Shown here: positions 1 through 8,479 of the stretch, in pieces
Layout of the letters: each line of letters opens with the position of its first letter
Position numbering within the stretch: position 1 is the stretch's first letter
Assembly: GCF_024125445.1 (NCBI RefSeq)
Contig: NZ_JAMXWM010000028.1
Span: 1-60,754, forward strand
DNA: 60,754 bases
Origin: Sporolactobacillus shoreicorticis
GTDB lineage: Bacteria > Bacillota > Bacilli > Bacillales > Sporolactobacillaceae
Direction: 5' to 3'
The notes under the pieces: generated by a model
What the model saw: the letters and a program-made list of their open reading frames with translations, nothing else
What the model was told of the DNA's origin: nothing
Databases searched by the model: none
Made by a program: the position numbers and the translations under genes

Positions 1-38
1 GCTACGTTCTGGCGATAACGTAGCCTGTTTTTTGTCCG
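1..38 (+). terminator. Rho-independent terminator of an upstream gene
   Basis: An 8-bp perfect stem (GCTACGTT / AACGTAGC) with an 8-base loop is followed by CTGTTTTTTG. It ends a gene lying outside the window. Confidence 0.75.
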
Positions 39-204
39 AATGATGAGTTGAATGGAGAAAATAATGGCAAGGAGGAACTCGCTTGCGTCGATTATTTTAA
101 TCGTTGTGTTGATTGATTAATAGATTATTGAATTTTCTATTTTGTTTCAAGAAAAATAAGGTGCGGTCATAATTCAATTTTAAATGTAAAAGGAGGAGAA
201 AAAA

Positions 205-1086
205 GTGCAGTCTTTCAATAAATTTTTTGACAAAGTAATGAATAAATTTCTTATTATATTGTACCGGGCAGACCACCAGTCACATAAAATGGTGGTCGTT
301 CCAGAAAGGAATCTTGGTGTAAACAAAAAAAATAAATCTAAATCTGAATTTAATTTTTCAGTTCATACGATTTCGAATCGTACCCATGAAATAACGCATC
401 AATTAGAACGCGTGAATAAAAAAACAGAGCTTATTTACAAAGAAGTAAACATAATTAATGAAAAGATCAACCTTGCTGGAAATCACTGTGACTATGCTGC
501 TGAATCTGTCAGGAATGGGAAACAGTCGCTTGAATGTCTCACAGGATTGATGAAGCGAATTTCTAGTATTGCGTGTCATCTTGACAACTTATCGGATGAA
601 TTAAAAGAACGGATTAATGCAATTGGAGAGAAACATCATTCGATTAGCAGTCGTTCGATGCAAGCACAGTTTCTTTCTTCGGATGCCTTAGTTGAACCAG
701 TAAGTGTCAATCAAGAGATGCAGAGATCTTATGCCTTTTCCAATGGTGCAGCGAATTCGTCGGGACAGACGTCACATTCTGAAAGTCAAAAATTACTTTC
801 AGAAGTGCAGATCATAACCAATGAGTTGATTGAATCAATAAAAAAAGGAGTTTGTGAAGTAAATGAGGGGTTGGAGTTGGCGAGTCAAACCAACGACTCG
901 TTTGAGCATATAGGCAATTCAATTCAATTGGCTAGTAAAGAAATGAACAATGCCACCAGTTCACTATGGTCAATAAAAAGTGGGAATGGGGTGATCGTTG
1001 AGTCACTGGATCAAGTGAACCAATTAATAGAGACCATCGTCACTAGCAATGAGCGAATGGTTAAAAAAGCAAATGGCAGCACTTGA
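205..1086 (+). CDS. Degenerate soluble chemoreceptor-like (MCP signalling domain) protein
   Basis: 293 residues with no clear membrane segment or sensor domain. The GTG start has a very strong ribosome site (AGGAGGAG at 191-198). The protein is largely heptad-like helix. Residues around 160-200 look like the hairpin tip of methyl-accepting chemotaxis proteins (ALVEPVSVNQ..., then SHSESQKLL), and the following helix resembles the C-terminal MCP half. The near-invariant tip (E-A-A-R-A-G-E...GFAVVA) is badly eroded, so binding to CheA/CheW is doubtful. It may be a diverged cytoplasmic receptor or a receptor in decay. The MCP relation is inferred by eye from helix pattern and scattered matches. 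Confidence 0.6.
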   Translation: MQSFNKFFDKVMNKFLIILYRADHQSHKMVVVPERNLGVNKKNKSKSEFNFSVHTISNRTHEITHQLERVNKKTELIYKEVNIINEKINLAGNHCDYAAESVRNGKQSLECLTGLMKRISSIACHLDNLSDELKERINAIGEKHHSISSRSMQAQFLSSDALVEPVSVNQEMQRSYAFSNGAANSSGQTSHSESQKLLSEVQIITNELIESIKKGVCEVNEGLELASQTNDSFEHIGNSIQLASKEMNNATSSLWSIKSGNGVIVESLDQVNQLIETIVTSNERMVKKANGST

Positions 1087-1241
1087 AAGATGGCAAAGAA
1101 TTAGTACATATCAAAGTAACTTGTAAACAGTGCACGTTTCTGAATTGTGTTGGAGGAGAAAAAACGCAGGCACTCTGATTAAGATGATTCCATGACGTAG
1201 AAAAAAGTACAGATGAACGTGCAATTTTTGAATCGGGGGTC

Positions 1242-1514
1242 GTGACTTTGGAACGGAAGATGGTTATTATACAATTCTTAGATCGGAGGTGTTCAACCTG
1301 GTATAAAGTAGACGATAAAGTTATTCATTGCTCAAAGAGACATTATCGTAAAGGCGATTTGATTCAGATTAACACAAAGAAATACTGTGTCATTGATGAC
1401 CATATCTATTTGCGGGTACGGCCGATGTGTCGCACCGAGATCAATCCATTTAAACCAATATCTTTTGATGCTTCTGATATAGGAAAGAGAAAAGTTTTTC
1501 ATGTTCTTGAATGA
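1242..1514 (+). CDS. Small basic protein of unknown function
   Basis: 90 residues, basic, with four cysteines (CSTW, HCSK, KYC, MCR). I do not recognise the family. The GTG start has only a weak G-rich site upstream; an internal ATG at 1260 is an alternative. The 155-bp gap before it contains a second GGAGGAGAAAAAA stretch (about 1152) much like the leader of the preceding gene, hinting at a local duplication. Reality as a gene is uncertain. Confidence 0.4.
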   Translation: MTLERKMVIIQFLDRRCSTWYKVDDKVIHCSKRHYRKGDLIQINTKKYCVIDDHIYLRVRPMCRTEINPFKPISFDASDIGKRKVFHVLE

Positions 1515-1703
1515 GACCAGTTTGCTGATCCGCTTAGAAACGTTCTTTGAATAACTCATTTTTAATTGAATTCATTAGCATAAATCGGTTATACTGGAAT
1601 AGTTGATTTTGAAAATTAATTATAAAAAAACACTTGCAATTTGGCTTCAATGATGGTAACATTTTAAAAGTCGGCGACAGGATGTTGCGACATTTGCTTT
1701 TCC

Positions 1704-1775
1704 GGCCCGTTCGTCAAGTGGTTAAGACACCACCCTTTCACGGTGGGTTCATGGGTTCGAATCCCGTACGGGTCA
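1704..1775 (+). tRNA. tRNA-Glu (UUC)
   Basis: Cloverleaf with acceptor GGCCCGT/ACGGGTC; anticodon loop CTTTCAC gives TTC. CCA is not encoded. First of 13 tRNAs in one array. Confidence 0.95.
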
Positions 1776-1849
1776 TTGTTTTACTTGATTTTTTATGAGC
1801 CATGTATTAGACTGTAATGGTGTTTTTAGTGGCTTGTTCAAAATAATAT

Positions 1850-1925
1850 GGAGGATTAGCTCAGCTGGGAGAGCGTCTGCCTTACAAGCAGAGGGTCATA
1901 GGTTCGAGCCCTATATCCTCCACCA
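1850..1925 (+). tRNA. tRNA-Val (UAC)
   Basis: Acceptor GGAGGAT/ATCCTCC; anticodon loop CTTACAA gives TAC; CCA encoded. Confidence 0.95.
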
Positions 1926-1931
1926 TATCAT

Positions 1932-2005
<74 letters not shown>

Positions 2006-2009
2006 TTAT

Positions 2010-2085
2010 GGATCCGTGGTGTAGGGGTTAACATGCCTGCCTGTCACGCAGGAGATCGGCGGTTCAAATCCGCTCGGATCCGCCA
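2010..2085 (+). tRNA. tRNA-Asp (GUC)
   Basis: Acceptor GGATCCG/CGGATCC; anticodon loop CTGTCAC gives GTC; discriminator G and CCA encoded. Confidence 0.95.
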
Positions 2086-2152
2086 TTTTATCTTGTTATT
2101 TACAGCAGTTGGCTGATCATATAATGTATGTAAGCAATTGTTTTTACATAAT

Positions 2153-2228
<76 letters not shown>

Positions 2229-2237
2229 TTTGTTCGT

Positions 2238-2310
<73 letters not shown>

Positions 2311-2370
2311 TCATTATCTTTTATTGTAATAGATGCCAATATCTATTCCTTATCTTTTATTTATTATTAT

Positions 2371-2452
2371 GGAGGGATAGCGAAGAGGCTAAACGCGACG
2401 GACTGTAAATCCGTTCCCTACGGGTTCGAAGGTTCGAATCCTTCTCCCTCCA
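2371..2452 (+). tRNA. tRNA-Tyr (GUA)
   Basis: Class II tRNA with a long variable arm; acceptor GGAGGGA/TCCCTCC; anticodon loop CTGTAAA gives GTA. Confidence 0.95.
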
Positions 2453-2464
2453 TTTACATATTAT

Positions 2465-2535
2465 AGGGGTATAGTTTAAAGGTAGAACAGAGGTCTCCAA
2501 AACCTCCAGTGTGGGTTCAATTCCTACTACCCCTG
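2465..2535 (+). tRNA. tRNA-Trp (CCA)
   Basis: Acceptor AGGGGTA/TACCCCT; anticodon loop CTCCAAA gives CCA; discriminator G. Confidence 0.95.
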
Positions 2536-2701
2536 TTGTTTTAAATTAAAGTTTAAAATGAGGACAAAAAGAACCGAGAAGATCAAGGAAGCGCAGGTTC
2601 GAGTACCAGGGCGTATGATGATACGTGAGGAACGCAGGAACAAGCTGACGATGAGATTCGACAGTGATTTTCCCCGGAATTTTAAACAATCAATATATTA
2701 T
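2536..2701 (+). other. Unexplained structured spacer inside the tRNA array
   Basis: A 166-bp spacer, much longer than the other tRNA spacers. It has a hairpin CGTAT-GATG-ATACG (about 2614) and repeated short purine-rich words (CAAGGAAGCGC, GAGGAACGC, GGAACAAG). No tRNA cloverleaf could be drawn. It may be a processed spacer RNA or a dispersed intergenic element. Confidence 0.35.
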
Positions 2702-2778
2702 GGCGGTTATGGTGAAGTGGTTAACACACCGGATTGTGGTTCCGGCACGCGTGGGTTCGATCCCCACTAACCGCCCCA
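2702..2778 (+). tRNA. tRNA-His (GUG)
   Basis: Anticodon loop TTGTGGT gives GTG. Extra G at position -1 opposite C73, as in all tRNA-His; CCA encoded. Confidence 0.95.
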
Positions 2779-2785
2779 TCAATTT

Positions 2786-2857
2786 TGGCCCATAGCCAAG
2801 CGGTAAGGCAACGGTTTTTGGTGCCGTCATGCGCTGGTTCGAATCCAGCTGGGCCAG
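2786..2857 (+). tRNA. tRNA-Gln (UUG)
   Basis: Acceptor TGGCCCA/TGGGCCA; anticodon loop TTTTGGT gives TTG. Confidence 0.95.
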
Positions 2858-2863
2858 TTATAT

Positions 2864-2938
2864 GCGGAAGTAGTTCAGTGATAGAACATCACCTTGCCAT
2901 GGTGGGGGTCGCGGGTTTGAATCCCGTCTTCCGCTCCA
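2864..2938 (+). tRNA. tRNA-Gly (GCC)
   Basis: Acceptor GCGGAAG/CTTCCGC; anticodon loop TTGCCAT gives GCC; CCA encoded. Confidence 0.95.
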
Positions 2939-2944
2939 ATATAT

Positions 2945-3018
2945 GGCGGCATAGCCAAGCGGTAAGGCACGGGTCTGCAAAACCCTTATCCCCGGTTCGA
3001 TTCCGGGTGTCGCCTCCA
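2945..3018 (+). tRNA. tRNA-Cys (GCA)
   Basis: Acceptor GGCGGCA/TGTCGCC; anticodon loop CTGCAAA gives GCA; CCA encoded. Confidence 0.95.
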
Positions 3019-3054
3019 TTAATTTACTATTTACTGCCATTATTTTTTCATTGT

Positions 3055-3136
3055 GCCGGTGTGGCGGAATTGGCAGACGCGCACGACTCAAAATCGTGTT
3101 CCTTCGGGAGTGTCGGTTCGACCCCGACCACCGGTA
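3055..3136 (+). tRNA. tRNA-Leu (CAA)
   Basis: Class II tRNA with a long variable arm; acceptor GCCGGTG/CACCGGT; anticodon loop CTCAAAA gives CAA. Last gene of the array. Confidence 0.95.
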
Positions 3137-3165
3137 TTACGATCACCTTAAAGAGGTGAAACGAG

Positions 3166-3217
3166 ATGCTTGAAAATCGTTGTCAAATCAACGTGTTCAA
3201 GCATTTTTTGTTTTTTT
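3166..3217 (+). terminator. Terminator of the tRNA array
   Basis: Stem ATGCTTGAA / TTCAAGCAT with an inner TCGTTG/CAACG pairing, followed by TTTTTTG and more T. Confidence 0.85.
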
Positions 3218-3242
3218 AAGGAATTTGTAAAAGGAGGCCATT

Positions 3243-3616
3243 ATGACTGAGAAAGTTTATAATGTTGGCGTTGAAGCAGCTATGGAATTATTAAATGGTA
3301 AATGGAAGTCAGTGATTCTTTGCCGCATTGCAGCAAGCAACGGGATCAATACCGGTGTATTGCGAAGATCGATTCATGGGATTTCTCAAAAGGTTTAACG
3401 GAGCAATTACGCAGTTTGGAATCAGGAGGCATTATTGCTCGTCATACGTATCATACAGTACCGCCAACAGTTACCTACTCACTGACCACAGAAGGACGAC
3501 AGTTAATTGCGCTTTTTGAAAGTTTGCGTGACTGGGGCGAGAAAAATATAAAAAAACGACAAGCCACCGGCGAATCTGTTCGATTGGCCGAACATCATTG
3601 CGGATATCAATGTTAG
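3243..3616 (+). pseudogene. HxlR-family transcription regulator, frameshifted
   Basis: A winged-helix regulator of the HxlR type split by a one-base loss. From ATG 3243 (AAAGGAGG upstream) the first frame gives the N-terminal part with LLNGKWKSVIL and RRSIHGISQKV, then stops at 3396. The remainder (LTEQLRSLESGG, PPTVTYSLTTEGR) follows in a frame starting near 3392. Joined, the parts match the family order GKWK - GISQ+LT+QLR - P..V.YSLT. HxlR proteins usually sense reactive aldehydes, redox state or drugs and control a neighbouring gene. No intact neighbour partner is present. A sequencing error in the AAAAGG run is possible. Confidence 0.75.
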
Positions 3617-3648
3617 GCAAGGATGTTGTGTCATCTTTATAAAGAAAA

Positions 3649-3682
3649 CGGGCAGTACTTAAGAGGCACTGCCCGCTTTCTT
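3649..3682. terminator. Terminator between the HxlR and racemase remnants
   Basis: Stem CGGGCAGT / ACTGCCCG with an 11-base loop, flanked by AAAG and CTTTCTTT, so it can serve both converging genes. Confidence 0.65.
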
Positions 3683-3708
3683 TGGGGTGAGCTTTCTTTG
3701 GGGTGAGC
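3677..3708 (+). repeat. 16-bp perfect tandem duplication
   Basis: The 16-mer TTTCTTTGGGGTGAGC occurs twice head to tail just after the terminator stem. Confidence 0.8.
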
Positions 3709-3837
3709 TTGCTTTGAGGGTGGCTGGGAACTTCCGGTAAGGGCAAGCTGATCATAATTATGAGGAAATCAGACGTAGCGGTGCGAACGGTGAGGCAGGG
3801 GGAAATCACAGCATCCTCCTATTCATTTTTAATGTGT

Positions 3838-4531
3838 TCAATCAGATGAAAGCGCATCGTTAACCGCTTCATGACAATGGATCAGCGTTGTATCAAACAG
3901 AGGAACCTCAGTATCCGATTGATGGATCAACAGTCCGATCTCTGTACAGCCCAGTATGATTCCCTCTGCTCCTCGTTTTTTTAAGGAATCGATAATAGTT
4001 AGATACCGAGATTTAGAAGCAGGTTCGATCTTGCCCAAGCATAGTTCATCATATATGGTTTTATGAACAAAGTCGCGATCCTCTTCGTTGGGTAGGATGA
4101 CGTTGATTCCATTGTCTATAAGTACTTGTTTATAAAAACGCTGAGGTAGTAAATCGTGTACCTAACAAGCCAACGGAAGTAATTTCAGCTTTTTTAAGTG
4201 CGTTTACTGTAGTTTGAGCAATATGAAGCAGCGGAATAGTGAGTGCTGACTGAATTTGCGGCGCGACTTTGTGCATCGTGTTGGTACAGATCACGATGAA
4301 ATCCGCACCAGCTTTGACTAATGCTTGAGCCGCATCAACTAAGACCTCTCCTGCTTTCTCCCACTGATCTGTCGCTTGATACTTTTCAATTTCATCAAAA
4401 TCCACGCTGTATAGAATTATTTTTGCTGAGTGCAGTCCGCCAAGCGTTTTAGCAACTGTCTCATTGATGACTTGATAATAGGTCTGTGTACTTTCCCAGC
4501 TCATTCCACCAAGCAAACCAATTGTTTTCAT
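3838..4531 (-). pseudogene. Aspartate/glutamate racemase-family protein, frameshifted
   Basis: A cofactor-independent two-cysteine amino-acid racemase (YgeA/RacX-like) in two frames. The first part starts at ATG 4531 with KTIGLLGGMSWEST and carries the first catalytic region VICTNTMH. It stops at 4130 after GLLGTRFTT. The second frame resumes with FYKQVLIDNGINV and contains the second catalytic region GCTEIGLL, ending at 3838. The shift lies near 4138-4145. Both active-site cysteines survive, so damage is recent or is a sequence error. Members interconvert D and L amino acids, often for peptidoglycan or amino-acid use. Confidence 0.8.
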
Positions 4532-4781
4532 TATGATCTTCTTCTCTTCTCATCAAGAATAGTAATTATTATAAAGACAAATGAAGAAACAACAAGTAGG
4601 TACAAATTTGTTCCTTTTGATTAAAGACCATTTTAATGATAACTTGGCGTGTCAACTTTTTTTCATAGCAGTCATCCAATTGAACAAAAGATGTATGTGC
4701 TGACATTGAAGGCAACTAACCGGATTGAAAAAGGGTTCGGTTTATTTATGGAGAAAGTATTATCGAATCAATTCTGGTATT

Positions 4782-4975
4782 CGAAAAAGCGAAGTGAAGG
4801 GTGTTTGTTGATGGCAGAAAATAGATCTATTCTTACAGAGGCCGGGCAAATGGACAGGTGCTACGTGCGATCATTCTGGACTACAGTCCAATTGCGACGA
4901 ATCGCACATGCATTTTCAATAGGTACAAACAAAAATGGATAGTCATGCTGCGAGGGAGTAACCATCCTTTTTGTG
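4782..4975 (+). pseudogene. Deleted relic of a YdeI/CDGSH-type gene
   Basis: This stretch mirrors the intact gene at 10233. It shares the leader and start (GGTGTTTnTTGATGGCAGAAA), a piece matching codons for the WTECYVR region (TGGAC...TGCTACGTGCG), and then directly the 3' end (CGCACATGCATTTTCAATA) followed by a decayed copy of the hairpin after that gene. The middle is missing and the frame is broken. The rest of the 4532-5246 gap holds no gene I can support. Confidence 0.55.
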
Positions 4976-5246
4976 CGGAATGAAGCGATCGCTTGTTCAT
5001 CGTCCTTTATTATTTATCCATTCTGCATTTCGTGATCATCGAGATAGGGGGCACAGTCAATTCAGCAAGTCGGATTTAAATAATTGCTTTTTTTACATTT
5101 CGATTAAACTTTCTGAATCCCCCTTTTGAAATAAAAAAATCGTGCTAGACTAATCATTTGTGAGGCATTTTTCAGTAACATTTTCCATTTTGACTGATGT
5201 TTAACTCGGGATGGAAAAGCATATGGAATGAAAGGTGATCGTTGAT

Positions 5247-6278
5247 ATGGTGTCAGCCACAAAGCGGCGAATTATATGGGTAGATATAGCAAAGGCGCTG
5301 GGAATTATTGCGGTTGTGTTCGGGCATGCCATTGATTCCCAGCGGGATATACGTTCTTTTGATCTCGTTTATGACGCCATCTATTGGTGGCATATGCCGC
5401 TGTTTTTTATTATCGGCGGCTTCTTTTTAAAACCGCTTTCTCACAATTGGAAAGCAATTCGTCATTTTTGGTCTCGTCGTTGCAAGCCGTTAGTAATTTC
5501 ATACTTTCTAATGGGAAGTCTTTTAATTATGCTCAGCCATTTTGTCCGTAATCAGGACTGGTCCTACACCGCATTCTATTTTGTCCGCCTGGTTTACGGT
5601 GGCCGAACCTTAAATAATTATTTAAGTATTTTCTGGTTCATCAATGTCTATCTTCTCACTTTGATTGTTGTCATTTTTATAATTTCTTGGGTGCGTTCTG
5701 TTGTCTTGCAATGGGTTATCAGTCTGACTCTGTTTGCCATTGGGACAATTCATCAGCAACCCACGTTCTTAGGGCATCCTTATTTTCCATGGGACGTCCA
5801 AGTAGTCTTAATGACCACCACCTATATGCTGGCCGGATACTACGGGTTCAGGTTCCTTCATACCATTTCTCATAAATATATGACCCTTTTGGCCATCGGT
5901 ATCTTTTATATGCTTCTTATTCATGATCAATTTACTAAGAAAATCAATTTCACATTATACTTAAAATCGGATAATCTGAATCATACAGGACTGGCCTTGA
6001 TTGCGCCGCTCGTTTTATGCTTAGGGGTTATTTTAGTTTCACAAATCATAAGCGAACTTAAATTATTTCATTGGCTAGTGTTTTTGGGGCGCCACACTGT
6101 GCTGATTATGTTTTGGCATCGCGCACTTTTTGACTTACCAGAAATCGTGGGACTGCCCGATCATTGGCTGTTAAAATGTCTGATTGGCTTGTTAATCCCT
6201 CTGTTCGCCATTATAATATGGAAACAATTCAAACATTTTCTGATGCACCATCGCCCAAAACAGTTTGTGAGCAGCTGA
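5247..6278 (+). CDS. Membrane acyltransferase, acyltransferase 3 family
   Basis: 343 residues with about ten membrane helices. The N-terminus RRIIWVDIAKALGII..VFGHAID is the family signature, with the catalytic His in VFGHA; further on come WHMPLFFIIGGFF and GRHTVLIMFWHR. The family moves acyl groups (often acetyl) onto cell-surface sugars across the membrane; the substrate cannot be read from sequence. I chose ATG 5247 because AAAGGTGATC lies 8 bases upstream; a GTG at 5235 is possible. It stands alone, surrounded by decayed genes. A distant relative lies at 42410-43402. Confidence 0.85.
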   Translation: MVSATKRRIIWVDIAKALGIIAVVFGHAIDSQRDIRSFDLVYDAIYWWHMPLFFIIGGFFLKPLSHNWKAIRHFWSRRCKPLVISYFLMGSLLIMLSHFVRNQDWSYTAFYFVRLVYGGRTLNNYLSIFWFINVYLLTLIVVIFIISWVRSVVLQWVISLTLFAIGTIHQQPTFLGHPYFPWDVQVVLMTTTYMLAGYYGFRFLHTISHKYMTLLAIGIFYMLLIHDQFTKKINFTLYLKSDNLNHTGLALIAPLVLCLGVILVSQIISELKLFHWLVFLGRHTVLIMFWHRALFDLPEIVGLPDHWLLKCLIGLLIPLFAIIIWKQFKHFLMHHRPKQFVSS

Positions 6279-6819
6279 TCTTAGTTTGAATAAATATAGA
6301 AAATGTTGATGAATGCATCGAATTAGAAAAATCGACGTTCTGAAAGTGAAAAAATGCCGACTTATCAGTGGATGAAGATACTGGGCAGCGTTGGTTTTGC
6401 CGGCATTCTCGCAGATGAGATGATTAGGTAAGATGCTACAGACTGTCTCATTTTTTGGAGCGCAATGTCTTTCTTCTGGTCCTTAAAGGTCGGAAATACA
6501 GAACTGAATTTAACCGTCGCCGATATGATCATTCTTTATGAGCTGTGGGAATCCGGCAATCGGATGCGCTTATCGGACCGGCCCAGCGAAGCGTCGTTCA
6601 AGTGGTTCGTCTCACCACTTAGAACACATAATTAAAGAAAAAATTCATGAACTGCAGGAAAAGGAAAAGAATTTAATTGAAGTAGTCATTGAATCCCGCG
6701 ATCCATCGCTGTCGCGATTGACCGAAAAAAAACAGGGAGATTCTGAATATCTGAGCAGTTTTTCGTGTATGTAATGGAGAAAATAGGAGTGCGCCTTTTT
6801 AAAAATGATGAAGAATATT
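6279..6819 (+). other. Gene-poor stretch with weak open frames
   Basis: No convincing gene. A 78-codon frame (6538-6774) ends in a charged helix (ELQEKEKNLIEVV) but lacks a ribosome site, and short pieces in two other frames look protein-like, so this may be the remains of an old gene. Function unknown. Confidence 0.3.
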
Positions 6820-6862
6820 GCTTGCGGATCGTTATTTCATTAATGATCCACAAGCTTTTTTA
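6820..6862 (+). terminator. Rho-independent terminator
   Basis: Stem GCTTG-GGATC / GATCC-CAAGC followed by TTTTTT. Confidence 0.7.
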
Positions 6863-6910
6863 ATTTTTATAGCTGCTATTCAGTAGGCGCGGATAGTGTT
6901 TCACTTTTTG

Positions 6911-6941
6911 TTGACTCTCCCATAATGAGAGCGTTTATACT
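6911..6941 (+). promoter_or_regulatory. MerR-type promoter with 19-bp spacer and operator dyad
   Basis: TTGACT (6911-6916) and TATACT (6936-6941) are separated by 19 bp, the stretched spacing used by MerR-family activators. The dyad CTCTC-N7-GAGAG (6915-6931) lies between the two boxes. It precedes the MerR gene, so autoregulation is likely. Confidence 0.75.
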
Positions 6942-6983
6942 ATTCTTGAGCTCAAAAATACTCATGCGTGTGAGGTTATAACA

Positions 6984-7802
6984 ATGTTAAAAATCGGCGA
7001 CTTTTCAAAACTGTCACGAATCAGTATACGTATGCTGCGTCACTATGATGACATCGGGCTGCTTGTTCCGAAAAGTACCGACCCATTTACCGGTTATCGG
7101 TATTATAACGAGGATCAGCTCCCGCTTGCAGATCGAATCCATGCCCTTAAAAAAATGGGATTCAGTTTACATGCTGTGTCGAAAATACTCAAAATCTACA
7201 ATGATCCTCAGTCCCTCAAGAAGTATCTTATGGTGAGACGGCTGGAAGTCATGGAGCAAATGGAAACGAGCACAGTACAGCTCCATTTGCTTGAAACAAC
7301 AATTCAACGATTGGGGAAGGATGAACATGTGATGGACTATAGTGTTACATTAAAAGAAATGCCATTACGAACGGTGGCGAGTGTACGAAACGTAATTCCC
7401 TCCTACGATAAAGAGGGAATTCTATGGGAACAGATGATGCAGGAAATCGCCATGCAGAACGTGCGCTATGCGAATCCTTGTTATTCAGTTGCCATTTTCC
7501 ATGACAAGGAATATAAAGAACAGAATCCGGATGTGGAAATTCAACTGTCTGTATAAGGCGCTTATCACGACACGGATCATGTTGTCTTTAAGGAAGCTCC
7601 TTCAGTTCTTGTTGCTTCAGCAACGTACAAAGGAGACTATGATCAGATTTCAGAGGTAAATCAAACCGTCGCGCGTTGGGTGAAGGATAACGATTATGAT
7701 TTTGACGGAGCGATGTTTAACATATATCATGTAGGTCCAGCACAAACACAGAATTCTGATGAATTTGTCACGGAAATTTGCTTTCCGGTGAAAAAGAAAT
7801 AA
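6984..7802 (+). pseudogene. MerR-family regulator with GyrI-like domain, in-frame stop
   Basis: The N-terminus is a MerR helix-turn-helix (KIGDFSKLSRISIRMLRHYDDIGLL...GYRYY), followed by a dimerisation helix and a GyrI-like ligand-binding domain as in BmrR/BltR-type multidrug sensors. The frame is interrupted by TAA at 7554-7556 after VEIQLSV. It then continues in the same frame with GAYHDTDHVVFKEAPS...TEICFPVKKK to a second stop at 7802. One nonsense change therefore removes about 80 residues of the effector domain. The first product (190 residues) might still bind DNA. No efflux target gene follows. Confidence 0.8.
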
Positions 7803-7819
7803 TGGCTCACTTCAAAAAG

Positions 7820-7856
7820 CACTGTTTGCTTAAATGAGTAGACAGTGTTTTTTTAC
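7820..7856 (+). terminator. Terminator after the MerR gene
   Basis: Stem CACTGT / ACAGTG followed by seven T. Confidence 0.65.
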
Positions 7857-7961
7857 AATGCATCAAAATATATTTCTGGGATGATGGAAATCAGGTGCGG
7901 ATCGCTCAAAAAATATTTTAGCTTGAAGGCACTGCATCCGTTCTACGTGGGTATTGCCATG

Positions 7962-7998
7962 CTGCCAGTGTTTCATAGCACTGGCAGATTTATTTTTA
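7962..7998 (+). terminator. Isolated hairpin resembling a terminator
   Basis: Perfect 9-bp stem CTGCCAGTG / CACTGGCAG followed by ATTTATTTTTA. It lies in the 7803-8479 gene-free gap, with no obvious gene to end on the plus strand. Confidence 0.5.
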
Positions 7999-8374
7999 CC
8001 TTGAATTAGTCTTATTAGACACAGTTCGCGCGAGTTCATGCGATCATTGAAAGTAGTGTTAGATGAACTAGGAAAGTTAAAACGTTGACATGCATCCATC
8101 CTATTAAAAAGTGTAGATATTTCGTGAATTAATTATAGGTTTGTGATTTATTTGCGATTATCATTATCTCTTATCGATTTGGAATGAAGATTTATCGAAA
8201 AAATTTAATGAACAAGAAAATGGTTCATTTGAATACCAGTGAAAAAATCGAAGTTCGTCCTGCATGTGCACGCTCATTGCCAGTCTGAAAAAGGTGCGAA
8301 CGAATTGTCAATGGGTTTGGTCCTGTTGTGTCGGGTGACCGATGACAAAGTGAACACACAAGGTTCTTCATTAA

Positions 8375-8388
8375 TTGATCTAGATCAA
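8375..8388. promoter_or_regulatory. FNR/CRP-type box
   Basis: TTGATCTAGATCAA is a perfect 14-bp palindrome of the FNR form TTGAT-N4-ATCAA. Its centre is about 40 bp upstream of the start point implied by the TATAAT at 8410, the class II activator position. Confidence 0.7.
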
Positions 8389-8409
8389 TGTTTTTTTGCA
8401 GAATCAATT

Positions 8410-8415
8410 TATAAT
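8410..8415 (+). promoter_or_regulatory. -10 element of the methyltransferase promoter
   Basis: A consensus TATAAT without a good -35 hexamer at 16-18 bp, as expected for an activator-dependent promoter with the FNR-type box just upstream. Confidence 0.55.
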
Positions 8416-8422
8416 AGTTAAT

Positions 8423-8441
8423 GAAAATGATTATCGTTATC
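8423..8441. promoter_or_regulatory. Fur box over the transcription start
   Basis: GAAAATGATTATCGTTATC matches 16 of 19 positions of the classical Fur consensus GATAATGATAATCATTATC. It sits directly on the predicted start point, a repressor position. A partial second copy (GATTATCATTATC) lies at about 8155. Confidence 0.75.
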
Positions 8442-8479
8442 ATTTGATTTTATCTTAGTTTAATTATGGAGGTACCTTC

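Noticed and set aside
3677-3708. The 16-bp tandem repeat as a CRISPR or attachment site
   Set aside because: Only two adjacent copies, no spacers and no integrase nearby.
4649-4942. A 97-codon frame taken as a gene
   Set aside because: Better explained as a relic of the YdeI-CDGSH gene with internal deletions.
7863-8099. A 78-codon minus-strand frame
   Set aside because: It crosses the perfect hairpin at 7962 and shows no protein-like pattern.
8239-8421. A 60-codon frame before the methyltransferase
   Set aside because: It covers the FNR-type box and the -10 element, and the sequence has no recognisable features.
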